A stretch of DNA of 57,378 nucleotides from an uncultured Muribaculaceae bacterium (GTDB taxonomy: Bacteria; Bacteroidota; Bacteroidia; Bacteroidales; Muribaculaceae), in the NCBI GenBank assembly GCA_910583675.1, contig CAJTYH010000017.1, positions 1-57,378 of the forward strand, read 5' to 3'. The translations under genes were made by a program, and so were the position numbers. How positions within the stretch are numbered: position 1 is the first letter of the stretch; every line of letters begins with the position of its first letter. Positions 1 through 7,456 of this stretch are shown here, piece after piece. The notes under the pieces are model-generated. The model worked only from the letters and a program-made list of their open reading frames with translations. It was not told where the DNA came from and ran no database searches.

Positions 1-421
1 CGAAAGCAAGATAATTACATATCCACGGGCATCTACCGTTGCTCAACCCTTGACTTCGATTTGAAATTTTGCGAGAATTTCTAACAATCAAGAATCAGCG
101 CAGATAAACGCTTTTTAATTATGTTCATTACATCCCGCCGCACATAAAACCCCAGACCGGGGCTTCTGCGATGCGGTCTGCGATCGCAAAATTAACGACT
201 CTTTTTCATCCGTCCAAATCATTCTTAAAAGACAATCACAAAAATTTAAGCTACAATAATTTAGTCACTTGAGGGATTAATCGCTTTGTCATCTAATCAT
301 TCAATCATCAAATCATTTACTTATTTTTTAATTATGATCCTATTTTCTCGTTTTTATATCGCGGAAAATTAGCATTTCCCACATTGGAAACACACCGATT
401 CACTTTCACAGCCATTTATGA
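1..421. other. Left-edge region with no recognised gene
   Basis: No convincing coding frame is visible in these 421 bases. The region holds a leftward promoter (187-218) and, downstream of it on the minus strand, at least 180 bases of untranslated leader running off the window. That leader contains a C4/G4 hairpin near 150-162 and a 10-bp palindrome at 179-188. A low-complexity stretch of aatcat-like mini-repeats lies near 288-319. I could not match the leader to a known RNA family. Confidence 0.6.
187..218 (-). promoter_or_regulatory. Bacteroidetes-type promoter reading out of the window
   Basis: On the minus strand a TTTG (215-218) is followed after exactly 20 bases by TAATTTTG (187-194), matching the Bacteroidetes consensus TTTG-N19/21-TAnnTTTG. 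Transcription would start near position 183 and run leftward off the window. The gene it serves is not visible. Confidence 0.6.
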
Positions 422-1045
422 CTACCTACCATGATGGTAGGGACGGTGTTCGCGATGGCGGTTCGCTCTTGGCACTTCGGTTTTCCTCCCTCTGCGTTCT
501 ATCACCGGCACGCCGAACAGGCCACGTGTCACAGGAAGTGCCACCGTGTCCCCTTTATGTCGCCTGTTATATTCATTAAGCGTGGCCGACATCTCCTTCA
601 ACCGGCCGTCGGGAAGACGCATTTCCAGATAATACACTTTGTAAGGCTCTCCGGGTGCCACGCGATTACGTCCCACACGCCGGCTGCGGTGCCTCGTCTT
701 TGAAAACTTCCGCTCCACTACCATCTGCTCCCAATGCTCTGTATGCTTGTCGGCAAAAGCAAAGTTCAATCCATAGAACAACGTAAGAATCAAGCCTGTG
801 GAAAATGCCAAATGGGATATGAAATTTAACAGGAAACTTTCAGATCCGGTCACATGCGTCCAAACCCGCCATAAGACCGCACCTGAAACCAATGCCATCA
901 CCACAGCAACAGTCAACGGAATCCACCAATCCACCAACGTTTCCCCGTGAAGCCCCATGGCACACCCATAGAATACAATGGTCAGAAAGATCATTCCGCC
1001 CACAACCAATGACCTCATCATGTCACGTCTGTTGAATTTTCCCAT
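422..1045 (-). CDS. Small integral membrane protein of unknown function
   Basis: The 207-residue product is not recognised. It has three hydrophobic segments (about residues 12-31, 41-61 and 71-95). A hydrophilic, strongly basic C-terminal domain follows (residues 100-207), ending in an Arg/His-rich tail. The middle of that domain (about 133-175) has alternating polar and hydrophobic residues, as in a small beta-fold. A cysteine at residue 28 lies inside the first hydrophobic segment, but the surrounding YGC is a poor lipobox, so I do not call a lipoprotein. The gene stands alone, divergent from rpsU, with no clear promoter upstream. It is likely real because of its length and typical codon use. 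Confidence 0.7.
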   Translation of the reverse strand: MGKFNRRDMMRSLVVGGMIFLTIVFYGCAMGLHGETLVDWWIPLTVAVVMALVSGAVLWRVWTHVTGSESFLLNFISHLAFSTGLILTLFYGLNFAFADKHTEHWEQMVVERKFSKTRHRSRRVGRNRVAPGEPYKVYYLEMRLPDGRLKEMSATLNEYNRRHKGDTVALPVTRGLFGVPVIERRGRKTEVPRANRHREHRPYHHGR

Positions 1046-1376
1046 ATTATAAAAGGATTCAAACGGTAATACTTAAATTAAATGTTAATGCCTCACACGC
1101 CGGGCATGTTTACCCAACCGCTTCCTCCAAACAAAATTATCAAATTTTTCGGTAAGAGCCAAGGAGACGCGAAATCAACTCTCGCCATCAAAAAGCTGTA
1201 TTACAAGAATTTCATGGAAATTGGCATCAAAAAAATTTGGCCACTAAAAAAAATATCTGTAATTTTGCCCCGCTTAATGGGCGGAATGTGTCGTATCATG
1301 GCGGATACGGCCGCATGTTCCGGCCTTTTACAGGTTGAAAATCAAAACAAAAACAAAAAAATAACTACCCACAAAA
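1046..1376. other. Divergent intergenic region and rpsU leader
   Basis: This 331-base gap separates the small membrane protein (minus) from rpsU (plus). It contains the rpsU promoter at 1236-1267 and roughly 105 bases of leader. The leader holds two short hairpins: cgtatc/gatacg at about 1291-1308, and ggcc/ggcc at about 1310-1326 followed by tttt. An open frame crossing this region (1082-1396) is rejected because it contains the promoter. Confidence 0.5.
1236..1267 (+). promoter_or_regulatory. rpsU promoter
   Basis: TTTG at 1236-1239, a 20-base spacer and TAATTTTG at 1260-1267 match the Bacteroidetes -33/-7 consensus exactly. The predicted start is near 1271, leaving a leader of about 105 bases before rpsU. 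Confidence 0.7.
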
Positions 1377-1568
1377 ATGATCATCGTACAAGTTAAAGAA
1401 GGCGACAACATCGAAAAAGCTCTAAAGAAATTCAAACGTAAATTCGAAAAGACCGGCATCGTAAAGGAACTCCGCAGCCGTCAGGCTTTCGAAAAACCCT
1501 CCGTCACCAACCGCAAGAAGATGATGAAGGCCGTTTACGTGCAGAAGCTCCGCCTCGTAGAGGAATAA
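1377..1568 (+). CDS. rpsU: 30S ribosomal protein S21
   Basis: The 63-residue basic protein is a full-length bacterial S21. It begins MIIVQVKEGDNIEKALKKFK and keeps the family pattern of a short N-terminal strand followed by Arg/Lys-rich helices (RKFEKTG, RSRQAFEKPS, NRKKMMKAVY). S21 binds the 30S subunit near the anti-Shine-Dalgarno region of 16S rRNA and is involved in initiation. The ATG at 1377 gives the conserved N-terminus and is preceded by an A-rich tract rather than a Shine-Dalgarno site, as usual in Bacteroidetes. It has its own promoter and a downstream hairpin, so it is probably expressed mostly as a single gene. Confidence 0.97.
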   Translation: MIIVQVKEGDNIEKALKKFKRKFEKTGIVKELRSRQAFEKPSVTNRKKMMKAVYVQKLRLVEE

Positions 1569-1665
1569 CCCCCATCCATTAACCGGAACTTCGCCACATT
1601 GCCAAGGACGCAAGTCCGGCAATGTTCATCACTTGCCTTTACAGACAACACGACCAATAAAACCT

Positions 1666-1690
1666 GACGCGGCACCACAAATGCCGCGTC
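1666..1690 (+). terminator. Hairpin after rpsU
   Basis: A 9-bp perfect stem (gacgcggca/tgccgcgtc) with a 7-base loop is followed by a modest T-containing tail. It lies 98 bases after rpsU and 33 bases before the glycosyltransferase, so it may be a partial terminator. Confidence 0.55.
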
Positions 1691-1722
1691 TGCTGTTTAA
1701 GTAAACTACAATACCACCCGAC

Positions 1723-2610
1723 ATGCCGGCCACACATCAAACAGACGGATATCCCTCCAAGCCGACGCTAAGCGTAATAATTGCCGTGTACAACCATTTC
1801 GAATGGCTGAGGCTGGTGCTTGAAGGGCTCCGTCACCAGACTGTCAGAAAATTCCAGATCATTCTTGCCGACGACGGCTCGAACGACACGACCGTCAACC
1901 AGATACGCCGGTACATGGAGATGCATCCCGACATGGAAATCGTGCACCTGTGGCATGAGGATGACGGATGGCGCAAGAACATCATACTAAACAAGGCTGT
2001 GGCACGAGCCGAAGGGGACTACCTATGTTTTCTTGACTCCGACTGCATTCCGGCACCGGACTGGGCTGCCGACCACCTGCGTCTGGCGACCCCCAAGACC
2101 GTAATAGCAGGACGCCGCGCCACCTTTGCGCCATTCATGAGCAAGGAGATGGAGACACGCACCTCCCTATCTCCCGGATGGTTCAGACAAGAGCGCCTGC
2201 GTTTCATCCTTAACTTCAGGAAATTTCCCGCCCATTGCCATCCCGGCAGAGTCATACGTCTACCGATCCTCTTCGGGAAAGGATTTCTGCAACGGACGAC
2301 AGGCTACCTTATCGGATGCAACTTCGGAATATACCGCAAGGATCTGACCGATATAAACGGATTCGACGAACGCTACCTCGGCCCCGGTCTCGGAGAAGAC
2401 ATAGACATCGCTTACAGACTCCGATTCAACGGATGCCGCATAATGAAGGTGCCGCATCAGGCGTTGACATTGCACCGCCACCATCCCACGTCGGTCTCGA
2501 CCGTCAAGTCAAAGACAGACAACGTGGCATTGCTGGAAAAGACAAAAGAGAAGCAGATCGCACGCACTCCATATGGCATCGTCAAAACCGCCGAAACCCA
2601 GGAGCTTTAA
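1723..2610 (+). CDS. Family 2 glycosyltransferase
   Basis: The 295-residue protein is a GT-A fold glycosyltransferase that would move a sugar from a nucleotide donor to a surface polysaccharide or lipid acceptor. The N-terminal SVIIAVYNHFEW and LADDGSNDTT (about residues 17-56) form the nucleotide-binding part. The DSD motif at 105-107 is the metal-binding DxD equivalent. GLGEDIDIAYRLRFNG (about 221-236) carries the acidic residues typical of the galactosyltransferase-like C-terminal half seen in chondroitin-polymerase-type GT2 enzymes. No membrane segment is visible, so it is probably cytoplasmic or peripheral. It sits between rpsU and xerC, with no sugar-pathway neighbours to suggest the substrate. 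The acceptor is unknown. Confidence 0.88.
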   Translation: MPATHQTDGYPSKPTLSVIIAVYNHFEWLRLVLEGLRHQTVRKFQIILADDGSNDTTVNQIRRYMEMHPDMEIVHLWHEDDGWRKNIILNKAVARAEGDYLCFLDSDCIPAPDWAADHLRLATPKTVIAGRRATFAPFMSKEMETRTSLSPGWFRQERLRFILNFRKFPAHCHPGRVIRLPILFGKGFLQRTTGYLIGCNFGIYRKDLTDINGFDERYLGPGLGEDIDIAYRLRFNGCRIMKVPHQALTLHRHHPTSVSTVKSKTDNVALLEKTKEKQIARTPYGIVKTAETQEL

Positions 2611-2682
2611 GAAGCTGCGATTTTTAGCCTCACATGGCATTTAACTGAAAAATCAAATTCTCCAGACGAAAATCTAAAAATA

Positions 2683-2714
2683 TTTGGAAAACTGCAAACT
2701 TTGTATTAACTTCG
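2683..2714 (+). promoter_or_regulatory. Promoter for xerC-hpf
   Basis: TTTG at 2683-2686, a 20-base spacer and TAACTTCG at 2707-2714 fit the Bacteroidetes consensus with one change in the -7 box. The start would be near 2718, about 70 bases before the preferred xerC start codon. Confidence 0.55.
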
Positions 2715-2788
2715 TGAGCACCCTCGAGAGGACTTAACAGGTTCGCTCCGGGTAGACAAGATTGATGCAAACTTCACGAAGTCGGCAC

Positions 2789-3703
2789 ATGATAGATACA
2801 TTCCTGACATATCTGCGGTGTGAGCTGAGTTATTCGGCCCACACCGTCCTGTCTTATGGTACCGACCTGCGTCAGTTTGCAGACTTCATCACCGGAGGGG
2901 TGCCGGAAAGATTCGACCCGGCAAGCATCACACCGTCAGACATACGCAGCTGGATACTTTCACTGGCCGACAGCGGAATCTCCCACCGCTCGATACATCG
3001 CAAGGCGAGTGCGCTCAGCTCACTATTCAACTACATGATGCGCAATCACGGCCTGAAAGACAACCCCACAGCTGAGATCACCCTGGCAAAAATACCCAAG
3101 AAACTTCCTGTTTTTGTGCGTCCGCAGGAAATGGAAGAGATCCTGGGTCCCAAAGCCACGGAAGAGACACTGCCCAAGGCATTCATCCCGCTGCGCAACC
3201 ATCTGATTGTCCTGATGCTATACACCACCGGAATACGCAGAGCCGAACTTATAGGGATGCTTGACCGCGACGTAGACACCAGACGACGCGAACTAAAGGT
3301 GCTCGGCAAGCGTAATAAAGAAAGACTGATACCATTCGGCGAGGAATTGGCCACGACTATCGACATATACAGGCGCGTGCGCGCAACGGCAACCGGAGCG
3401 GAAGCACCGGAACACCTCTTCGTGAACCCCGACCGCTCACCGCTGAAACCGCACACCGTACTGCGTGTTGTAAAGCAAGCACTCACTGGCCATACACTCG
3501 CCTCACGCCTCTCCCCCCATACATTGCGGCACTCTTTCGCCACCGACATGCTCAACAACGGAGCCGACCTGCCGGGAGTGCAACAGCTATTAGGACACAA
3601 GTCGCTGGAGACCACGCAGGTCTACACGCATATAACCTACCGCGAACTGAAACAGAATTATCAACTTGCGCATCCACGCGCACAAAAAAATCAAGGAGGA
3701 TAA
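2789..3703 (+). CDS. xerC: Tyrosine recombinase, XerC/XerD type
   Basis: This 304-residue enzyme is a chromosome-dimer-resolution type site-specific recombinase. The N-terminal SAM-like core-binding domain spans about residues 1-95 and the catalytic domain about 108-295. All tyrosine-recombinase residues are visible: Arg150 (GIRRAEL), Lys174 (LGKRNKER), His244-x-x-Arg247 (HTLRH), His270 (LGH) and nucleophile Tyr279 (VYTH). I chose the ATG at 2789 because MIDTFLTYLR matches the usual Xer N-terminus; starts at 2762/2765 would add nine residues. The stop lies five bases before hpf, so the two genes are probably co-transcribed. Whether it acts as XerC or XerD cannot be decided from this window. 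The rpsU-xerC-hpf neighbourhood is common in Bacteroidales and favours a housekeeping role. Confidence 0.9.
   Translation: MIDTFLTYLRCELSYSAHTVLSYGTDLRQFADFITGGVPERFDPASITPSDIRSWILSLADSGISHRSIHRKASALSSLFNYMMRNHGLKDNPTAEITLAKIPKKLPVFVRPQEMEEILGPKATEETLPKAFIPLRNHLIVLMLYTTGIRRAELIGMLDRDVDTRRRELKVLGKRNKERLIPFGEELATTIDIYRRVRATATGAEAPEHLFVNPDRSPLKPHTVLRVVKQALTGHTLASRLSPHTLRHSFATDMLNNGADLPGVQQLLGHKSLETTQVYTHITYRELKQNYQLAHPRAQKNQGG
3694..3699 (+). promoter_or_regulatory. Strong Shine-Dalgarno site before hpf
   Basis: A perfect AGGAGG lies eight bases before the hpf ATG, inside the last codons of xerC. Most other starts in this window lack such a site, so it stands out and fixes the hpf start at 3708 rather than an upstream in-frame codon at 3666. 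Confidence 0.7.
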
Positions 3704-3707
3704 AACT

Positions 3708-3992
3708 ATGGATGTAAGAATTCAAGCAATCAACTTCGACGCCACAGAGAAACTCATTGCATTCGTAAACAAGAAAGCCGAACGCCTCGCACGACATAAC
3801 ACCACAATCAGCACCATCGACGTGAAGCTCACAGTCGTAAAACCAGAGAGCGCACGCAACAAGGAGGCCGTAGTACGTGTCACCGTCCCACAGGACGAGC
3901 ATGTAGCCACCAAAGTGGCAGACACCTTCGAGGAGGCCGTGGATCTATGCCTTGAGGCATTGGAACGCCAGCTCGAACGCAAAAAAGACTGA
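3708..3992 (+). CDS. hpf: Ribosome hibernation-promoting factor, short form
   Basis: The 94-residue protein belongs to the HPF/YfiA (RaiA) family, which binds the decoding region of idle ribosomes in stationary phase. It shows the expected beta-alpha-beta-beta-beta-alpha pattern: MDVRIQAINFDATEKLIAFV, then strands around TTISTIDVKLTVV and EAVVRVTVP, then the acidic/basic helix DTFEEAVDLCLEALERQLERKK. Its length fits the short form without the long C-terminal dimerisation domain. Translation should be efficient because of the AGGAGG site. In several Bacteroides genomes a tRNA cluster and tuf follow this gene (known context, from memory). Here a terminator and a convergent gene follow instead, so the locus has been rearranged relative to that arrangement. 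Confidence 0.93.
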   Translation: MDVRIQAINFDATEKLIAFVNKKAERLARHNTTISTIDVKLTVVKPESARNKEAVVRVTVPQDEHVATKVADTFEEAVDLCLEALERQLERKKD

Positions 3993-4039
3993 CCGCCGAT
4001 GGCGGGAGACAGACTGATCGTCCCCGCTACAAACAATAA

Positions 4040-4083
4040 ACCGGGTGTATCACAGGATTCCATTTCCTGCCGATGCACCCGGT
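4040..4083 (+). terminator. Terminator after hpf
   Basis: A 12-bp stem (accgggtgtatc/gatgcacccggt, one G-U pair) closes a 20-base loop that itself contains a small aggat/tcct pairing. It is followed by ctttatt and lies between two convergent genes, so it may serve both. Confidence 0.75.
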
Positions 4084-4120
4084 CTTTATTCAGTAAGGTA
4101 TTCTTTAGGCCGCCACAAAA

Positions 4121-5323
4121 TCATTTGTAATTGTCAGCGATATTGCGGATAGCAAGGAAAATACGATGATCCACATCGGAGAGGCAACGTCCTCTGCGCG
4201 ACATCATGCGTGTTGCCGTATCGAAGAACTTCTCAAGAGGCAGGTCGTTGAATCCCGTGGGGCCTCCCTCGCTGAAAGAGGCGATGAAATTGCGCGGGAA
4301 ACCGGAACCATGGATATTCACACCCACACCTACCACGGTGGCGGTGTTAAACATCGTATTGATGCCGGCCTTTGAATGATCGCCCATTATGAGGCCGCAG
4401 AACTGCAAGCCTGTACGCAGGAAGCGATGCGACGGATAGTTCCAAAGCTTGATCTCCGTATAGTCGTTCTTTAGGTTGGATGCCACACAGCCGGCACCAA
4501 GATTGCACCATTCGCCTATCACGGCATTCCCGAGGAAACCGTCATGAGCCTTGTTGGAGAAGCCGAACATCACCACGTTATTCAGCTCACCGCCTACCTT
4601 ACACCATGGGCCAAGTGAAGTCCCGGGATAAATGCGGGTGCCCATGTTGACCGTGGAGTGTTCCCCTAGAGAAATGGGACCGCGCAGGCAGCTCCCCTCC
4701 ATGATCTCCACATGACGGCCTACATATATGGGGCCATGGGAAGCATTCAGCACTACACCCTCCACTATGGCACCACTCTCTATGAAAATCTGATCCGGGT
4801 CGCCTATGACAGTATTGCTGCGAGGTATCACTTGCCCTTCACGACGGTGGGTGAGGATCTGGAAGTCATCCTCTATCTGCCGTCCGTTCAGCAGGAATAT
4901 GTCATATAGCCGGTTTATGGCCTCCACCTTGTCGGGAAACGCGATCCCCTCAGGAGTACCAGCAGACAGTTCCGCGAAATGGGCAGCCGTGCCGCGCATG
5001 GCGATAAGCACATGCTCTCCACCGCGTGTCTCGCCGGTAAGCGCCTCGCCGGGGGCAAGCGCCGCCACACTCTCGGCAAGCGCCGGAGTGGCCACCACAT
5101 GGGAGGCTATATAGATATTGTCGTCGGTTTCGACCGCCGGGAACTTCTCTGAAAGATAGTCGGCTGTCAGATAGGAATAGTTGCCGGGGAGAAGGAATTC
5201 CCACTTCTGACGCAGAGTGTTGATGCCCAAAAGAAAATCGGCCACCGGACGCGTATAGCTCATTGGCAGCAAGTTCTCACGCACTGCCGGCACATCGAAA
5301 AGTATCACATTGTTCTGTTTCAT
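4121..5323 (-). CDS. GlmU-like sugar-1-phosphate nucleotidyl/acyl-transferase (TIGR03991 type)
   Basis: The 400-residue protein matches the alternative Bacteroidetes GlmU family, proposed to make UDP-N-acetylglucosamine for peptidoglycan and lipid A. The N-terminal NNVILFDVPAVRENLLPMSYTRPVADF is the family signature in place of the classic nucleotidyltransferase loop. From about residue 165 to 335 runs a left-handed beta-helix of hexapeptide repeats (for example IESGAIVEGVVLNASHGPIYVG and GEHSTVNMGTRIYPGTSLG). The protein is cytoplasmic. It is transcribed divergently from DUF4954, another beta-helix protein, from an overlapping promoter pair. The activity is inferred from the family; no experimental match is claimed. 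Confidence 0.85.
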   Translation of the reverse strand: MKQNNVILFDVPAVRENLLPMSYTRPVADFLLGINTLRQKWEFLLPGNYSYLTADYLSEKFPAVETDDNIYIASHVVATPALAESVAALAPGEALTGETRGGEHVLIAMRGTAAHFAELSAGTPEGIAFPDKVEAINRLYDIFLLNGRQIEDDFQILTHRREGQVIPRSNTVIGDPDQIFIESGAIVEGVVLNASHGPIYVGRHVEIMEGSCLRGPISLGEHSTVNMGTRIYPGTSLGPWCKVGGELNNVVMFGFSNKAHDGFLGNAVIGEWCNLGAGCVASNLKNDYTEIKLWNYPSHRFLRTGLQFCGLIMGDHSKAGINTMFNTATVVGVGVNIHGSGFPRNFIASFSEGGPTGFNDLPLEKFFDTATRMMSRRGRCLSDVDHRIFLAIRNIADNYK

Positions 5324-5338
5324 AATCCCTCGTCGTTT

Positions 5339-5370
5339 TTTTTATTTATTGAGCAAAAATAGTAAATTTG
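5339..5370 (+). promoter_or_regulatory. Promoter for DUF4954-lpxB-mutS
   Basis: TAAATTTG at 5363-5370 matches the -7 box. The tetramer 20 bases upstream is TTTT (5339-5342) rather than TTTG. The start would be near 5374. The -7 box is two bases from the opposing -7 box of the GlmU-like gene. Confidence 0.5.
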
Positions 5371-5385
5371 CAACATTATAACAAA
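5354..5385 (-). promoter_or_regulatory. Promoter for the GlmU-like gene
   Basis: On the minus strand TTTG (5382-5385), a 20-base spacer and TATTTTTG (5354-5361) match the consensus exactly. The start falls near 5350, some 27 bases before the ATG. It overlaps the opposing DUF4954 promoter. Confidence 0.65.
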
Positions 5386-5440
5386 TGAAAATCGAGGTTT
5401 GAAGCTACACGTGACTTTCCTCGACTGAAAACACATTACA

Positions 5441-7444
5441 ATGGCCTACAGGAAACTTACCGCCGACGAGCGTCTGGCACTTGAAAACAACGGCTGCCGT
5501 TGCGAGAACTGGGATGACATTGAAGTCGCAACACCTTTCAGACCAGAACACTACCGCAATACGGACTTCGCAGGAAAAGTAAAACTCGGAACCACCGAGG
5601 GGATCGTAATGCGCGACGGAGGCATACCGATGCACCCCGGGGTATACAATGCCATGATACACGACTGCGAGATCGGGGACGACGTGCTCATCAACCGCAT
5701 CGGAAACTACATCTCCGGCTACCGCATCGGAAACCGCACCGTGATAGAGAACACCGCATGCATAGCCATGACAGGAGAATCAACCTTCGGCAACGGAGTG
5801 GAGGTCTCGGTACTGAACGAGACCGGCGGACGCGAAGTGCCGATCTACGACTGTCTCTCGGCACACGTGGCCTACATAATTGCCATGTACCGACATGACA
5901 AGGAGCTGACCGGAAACCTGCGCGGCATGATCGATTCATATGTGGAAAAACGACGCAGCGCCACGGGAACCATCGCCGAGGACGTGACGGTGATCAACGC
6001 CGGCACCATCAAGGACGTATACATAGGGCCGAACGCCACCATCGAGGGGGTAAAGAGCCTGACGAACGGCAGCATCATGTCGGAGCCTGACGATCCCGTG
6101 CGCGTAGGGCACAACGTCATGGCAAAGGATTTCATCATATGCGCAGGGGCAACCGTTGACGAAGGAGCCGTAATCGTGCACACATTCGTGGGACAGGCGA
6201 CCGAACTGACACGCCTTTTCTCGGCACACGACTCGCTCTTTTTCGCAAACTGCGCATGCGAGAACGGGGAAGCTGCTGCCATATTCGCAGGCCCTTACAC
6301 AGTGACCATGCACAAGTCCAGCCTCCTGATCGCCGGGATGTTCTCATTCCTCAACGCAGGTTCCGGCTCAAACCAGAGCAACCATATGTACAAGCTCGGC
6401 CCCATACACCAGGGAGTGGTTGATCGCGGATCAAAGACCACAAGCGACAGCTACGTGCTGTGGCCGGCACACATAGGGGCGTTCTCGCTCGTCATGGGAC
6501 GGCATGTCAACCATCCCGACACCTCACGCCTCCCCTTCAGCTACCTCATCGAGAACACCGGCACACACCACCTCGTGCCCGGTGTGAACCTCAAGAGCGT
6601 AGGTACCATACGCGATGCCATGAAGTGGCCGAAGCGCGACCGCAGACGCACGCCCAACCGCCTTGACTACATCAACTTCAACCTCCTCAGCCCATATACC
6701 GTACAGAAGATGATGGACGGCACGAAGTTGCTTGACGACATAGAGAATACCGCCGGCGAGACATCCGAGCACTACTCATACCAGGGTATGATAATCACAT
6801 CCTCGGCACTACGCAAGGGGAGACAGTATTATGCCATGGCCATTGACAAATTCATGGGCAACTCCGTGCTGAAACGCCTTGAGGGTGCACCCATCGCCGA
6901 CGAGGAAGACCTGCACCGACGTCTGCGCACGACCATGACAGCAGGAGGGGGAGAATGGCTCGACCTCTCGGGACTGATAGCCCCCAGGACAGAGATCAAG
7001 CAACTATGCCAGGACATTGCCACCGGCGCGATCAAGACCATAGAAGAGGTGAACCATCGCCTGAGCACGCTTGCCGGAAACTACTACGACATGGAATGGA
7101 CGTGGGTCGTAGAGAACTTCTCCAGCTGGTGGGGCAAGGAGGTAAGCGAACTCACCGTGGAGGATGTGAAGCAGATCGCAGAGCGCTGGTGGAATAGCGT
7201 GACAAAGCTCGACCGCATGCTCTACGACGACGCACGCAAGGAATTCTCATCCGTGGCACGCATCGGATTCGGCGTGGACTCCTCCTCAGACAGAAGCCGC
7301 CGCAGCGACTTCGAACATGTGCGCGGCGACTTTGAACGCAACCCGTTCGTGCGAATGGTACTTGACCACATCGAAAGCAAGACCGGATTGTATCACGACC
7401 TGCTTGACCGTCTGCCCGACAAACGCGACATCAACAACAACTAA
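5441..7444 (+). CDS. DUF4954 family beta-helix protein
   Basis: The 667-residue protein belongs to the Bacteroidetes DUF4954 family; its function is unknown. Residues about 45-330 contain imperfect hexapeptide-type repeats of a left-handed beta-helix (for example IHDCEIGDDVLINRIGNYISGYRIGNRTVIENTACIAM and IKDVYIGPNATIEGVKSLTNGSIM), the fold of sugar-nucleotide and lipid A acyltransferases. The C-terminal third is helical and rich in charged and Trp residues (YYDMEWTWVVENFSSWWGKEV). No signal peptide or membrane span is visible. It lies 12 bases upstream of lpxB in the same direction and divergent from the GlmU-like gene, which hints at envelope sugar metabolism. That role is inference. Confidence 0.88.
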   Translation: MAYRKLTADERLALENNGCRCENWDDIEVATPFRPEHYRNTDFAGKVKLGTTEGIVMRDGGIPMHPGVYNAMIHDCEIGDDVLINRIGNYISGYRIGNRTVIENTACIAMTGESTFGNGVEVSVLNETGGREVPIYDCLSAHVAYIIAMYRHDKELTGNLRGMIDSYVEKRRSATGTIAEDVTVINAGTIKDVYIGPNATIEGVKSLTNGSIMSEPDDPVRVGHNVMAKDFIICAGATVDEGAVIVHTFVGQATELTRLFSAHDSLFFANCACENGEAAAIFAGPYTVTMHKSSLLIAGMFSFLNAGSGSNQSNHMYKLGPIHQGVVDRGSKTTSDSYVLWPAHIGAFSLVMGRHVNHPDTSRLPFSYLIENTGTHHLVPGVNLKSVGTIRDAMKWPKRDRRRTPNRLDYINFNLLSPYTVQKMMDGTKLLDDIENTAGETSEHYSYQGMIITSSALRKGRQYYAMAIDKFMGNSVLKRLEGAPIADEEDLHRRLRTTMTAGGGEWLDLSGLIAPRTEIKQLCQDIATGAIKTIEEVNHRLSTLAGNYYDMEWTWVVENFSSWWGKEVSELTVEDVKQIAERWWNSVTKLDRMLYDDARKEFSSVARIGFGVDSSSDRSRRSDFEHVRGDFERNPFVRMVLDHIESKTGLYHDLLDRLPDKRDINNN

Positions 7445-7456
7445 GCTAGATACGAA

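Noticed and set aside
1082..1396. A 104-codon open frame before rpsU on the plus strand
   Set aside because: It spans the perfect rpsU promoter, has no family resemblance, and overlaps the rpsU start.
4084..4120. tRNA cluster expected after hpf in Bacteroides-like order
   Set aside because: Only a terminator and a short gap are present before the convergent gene; no cloverleaf could be drawn.
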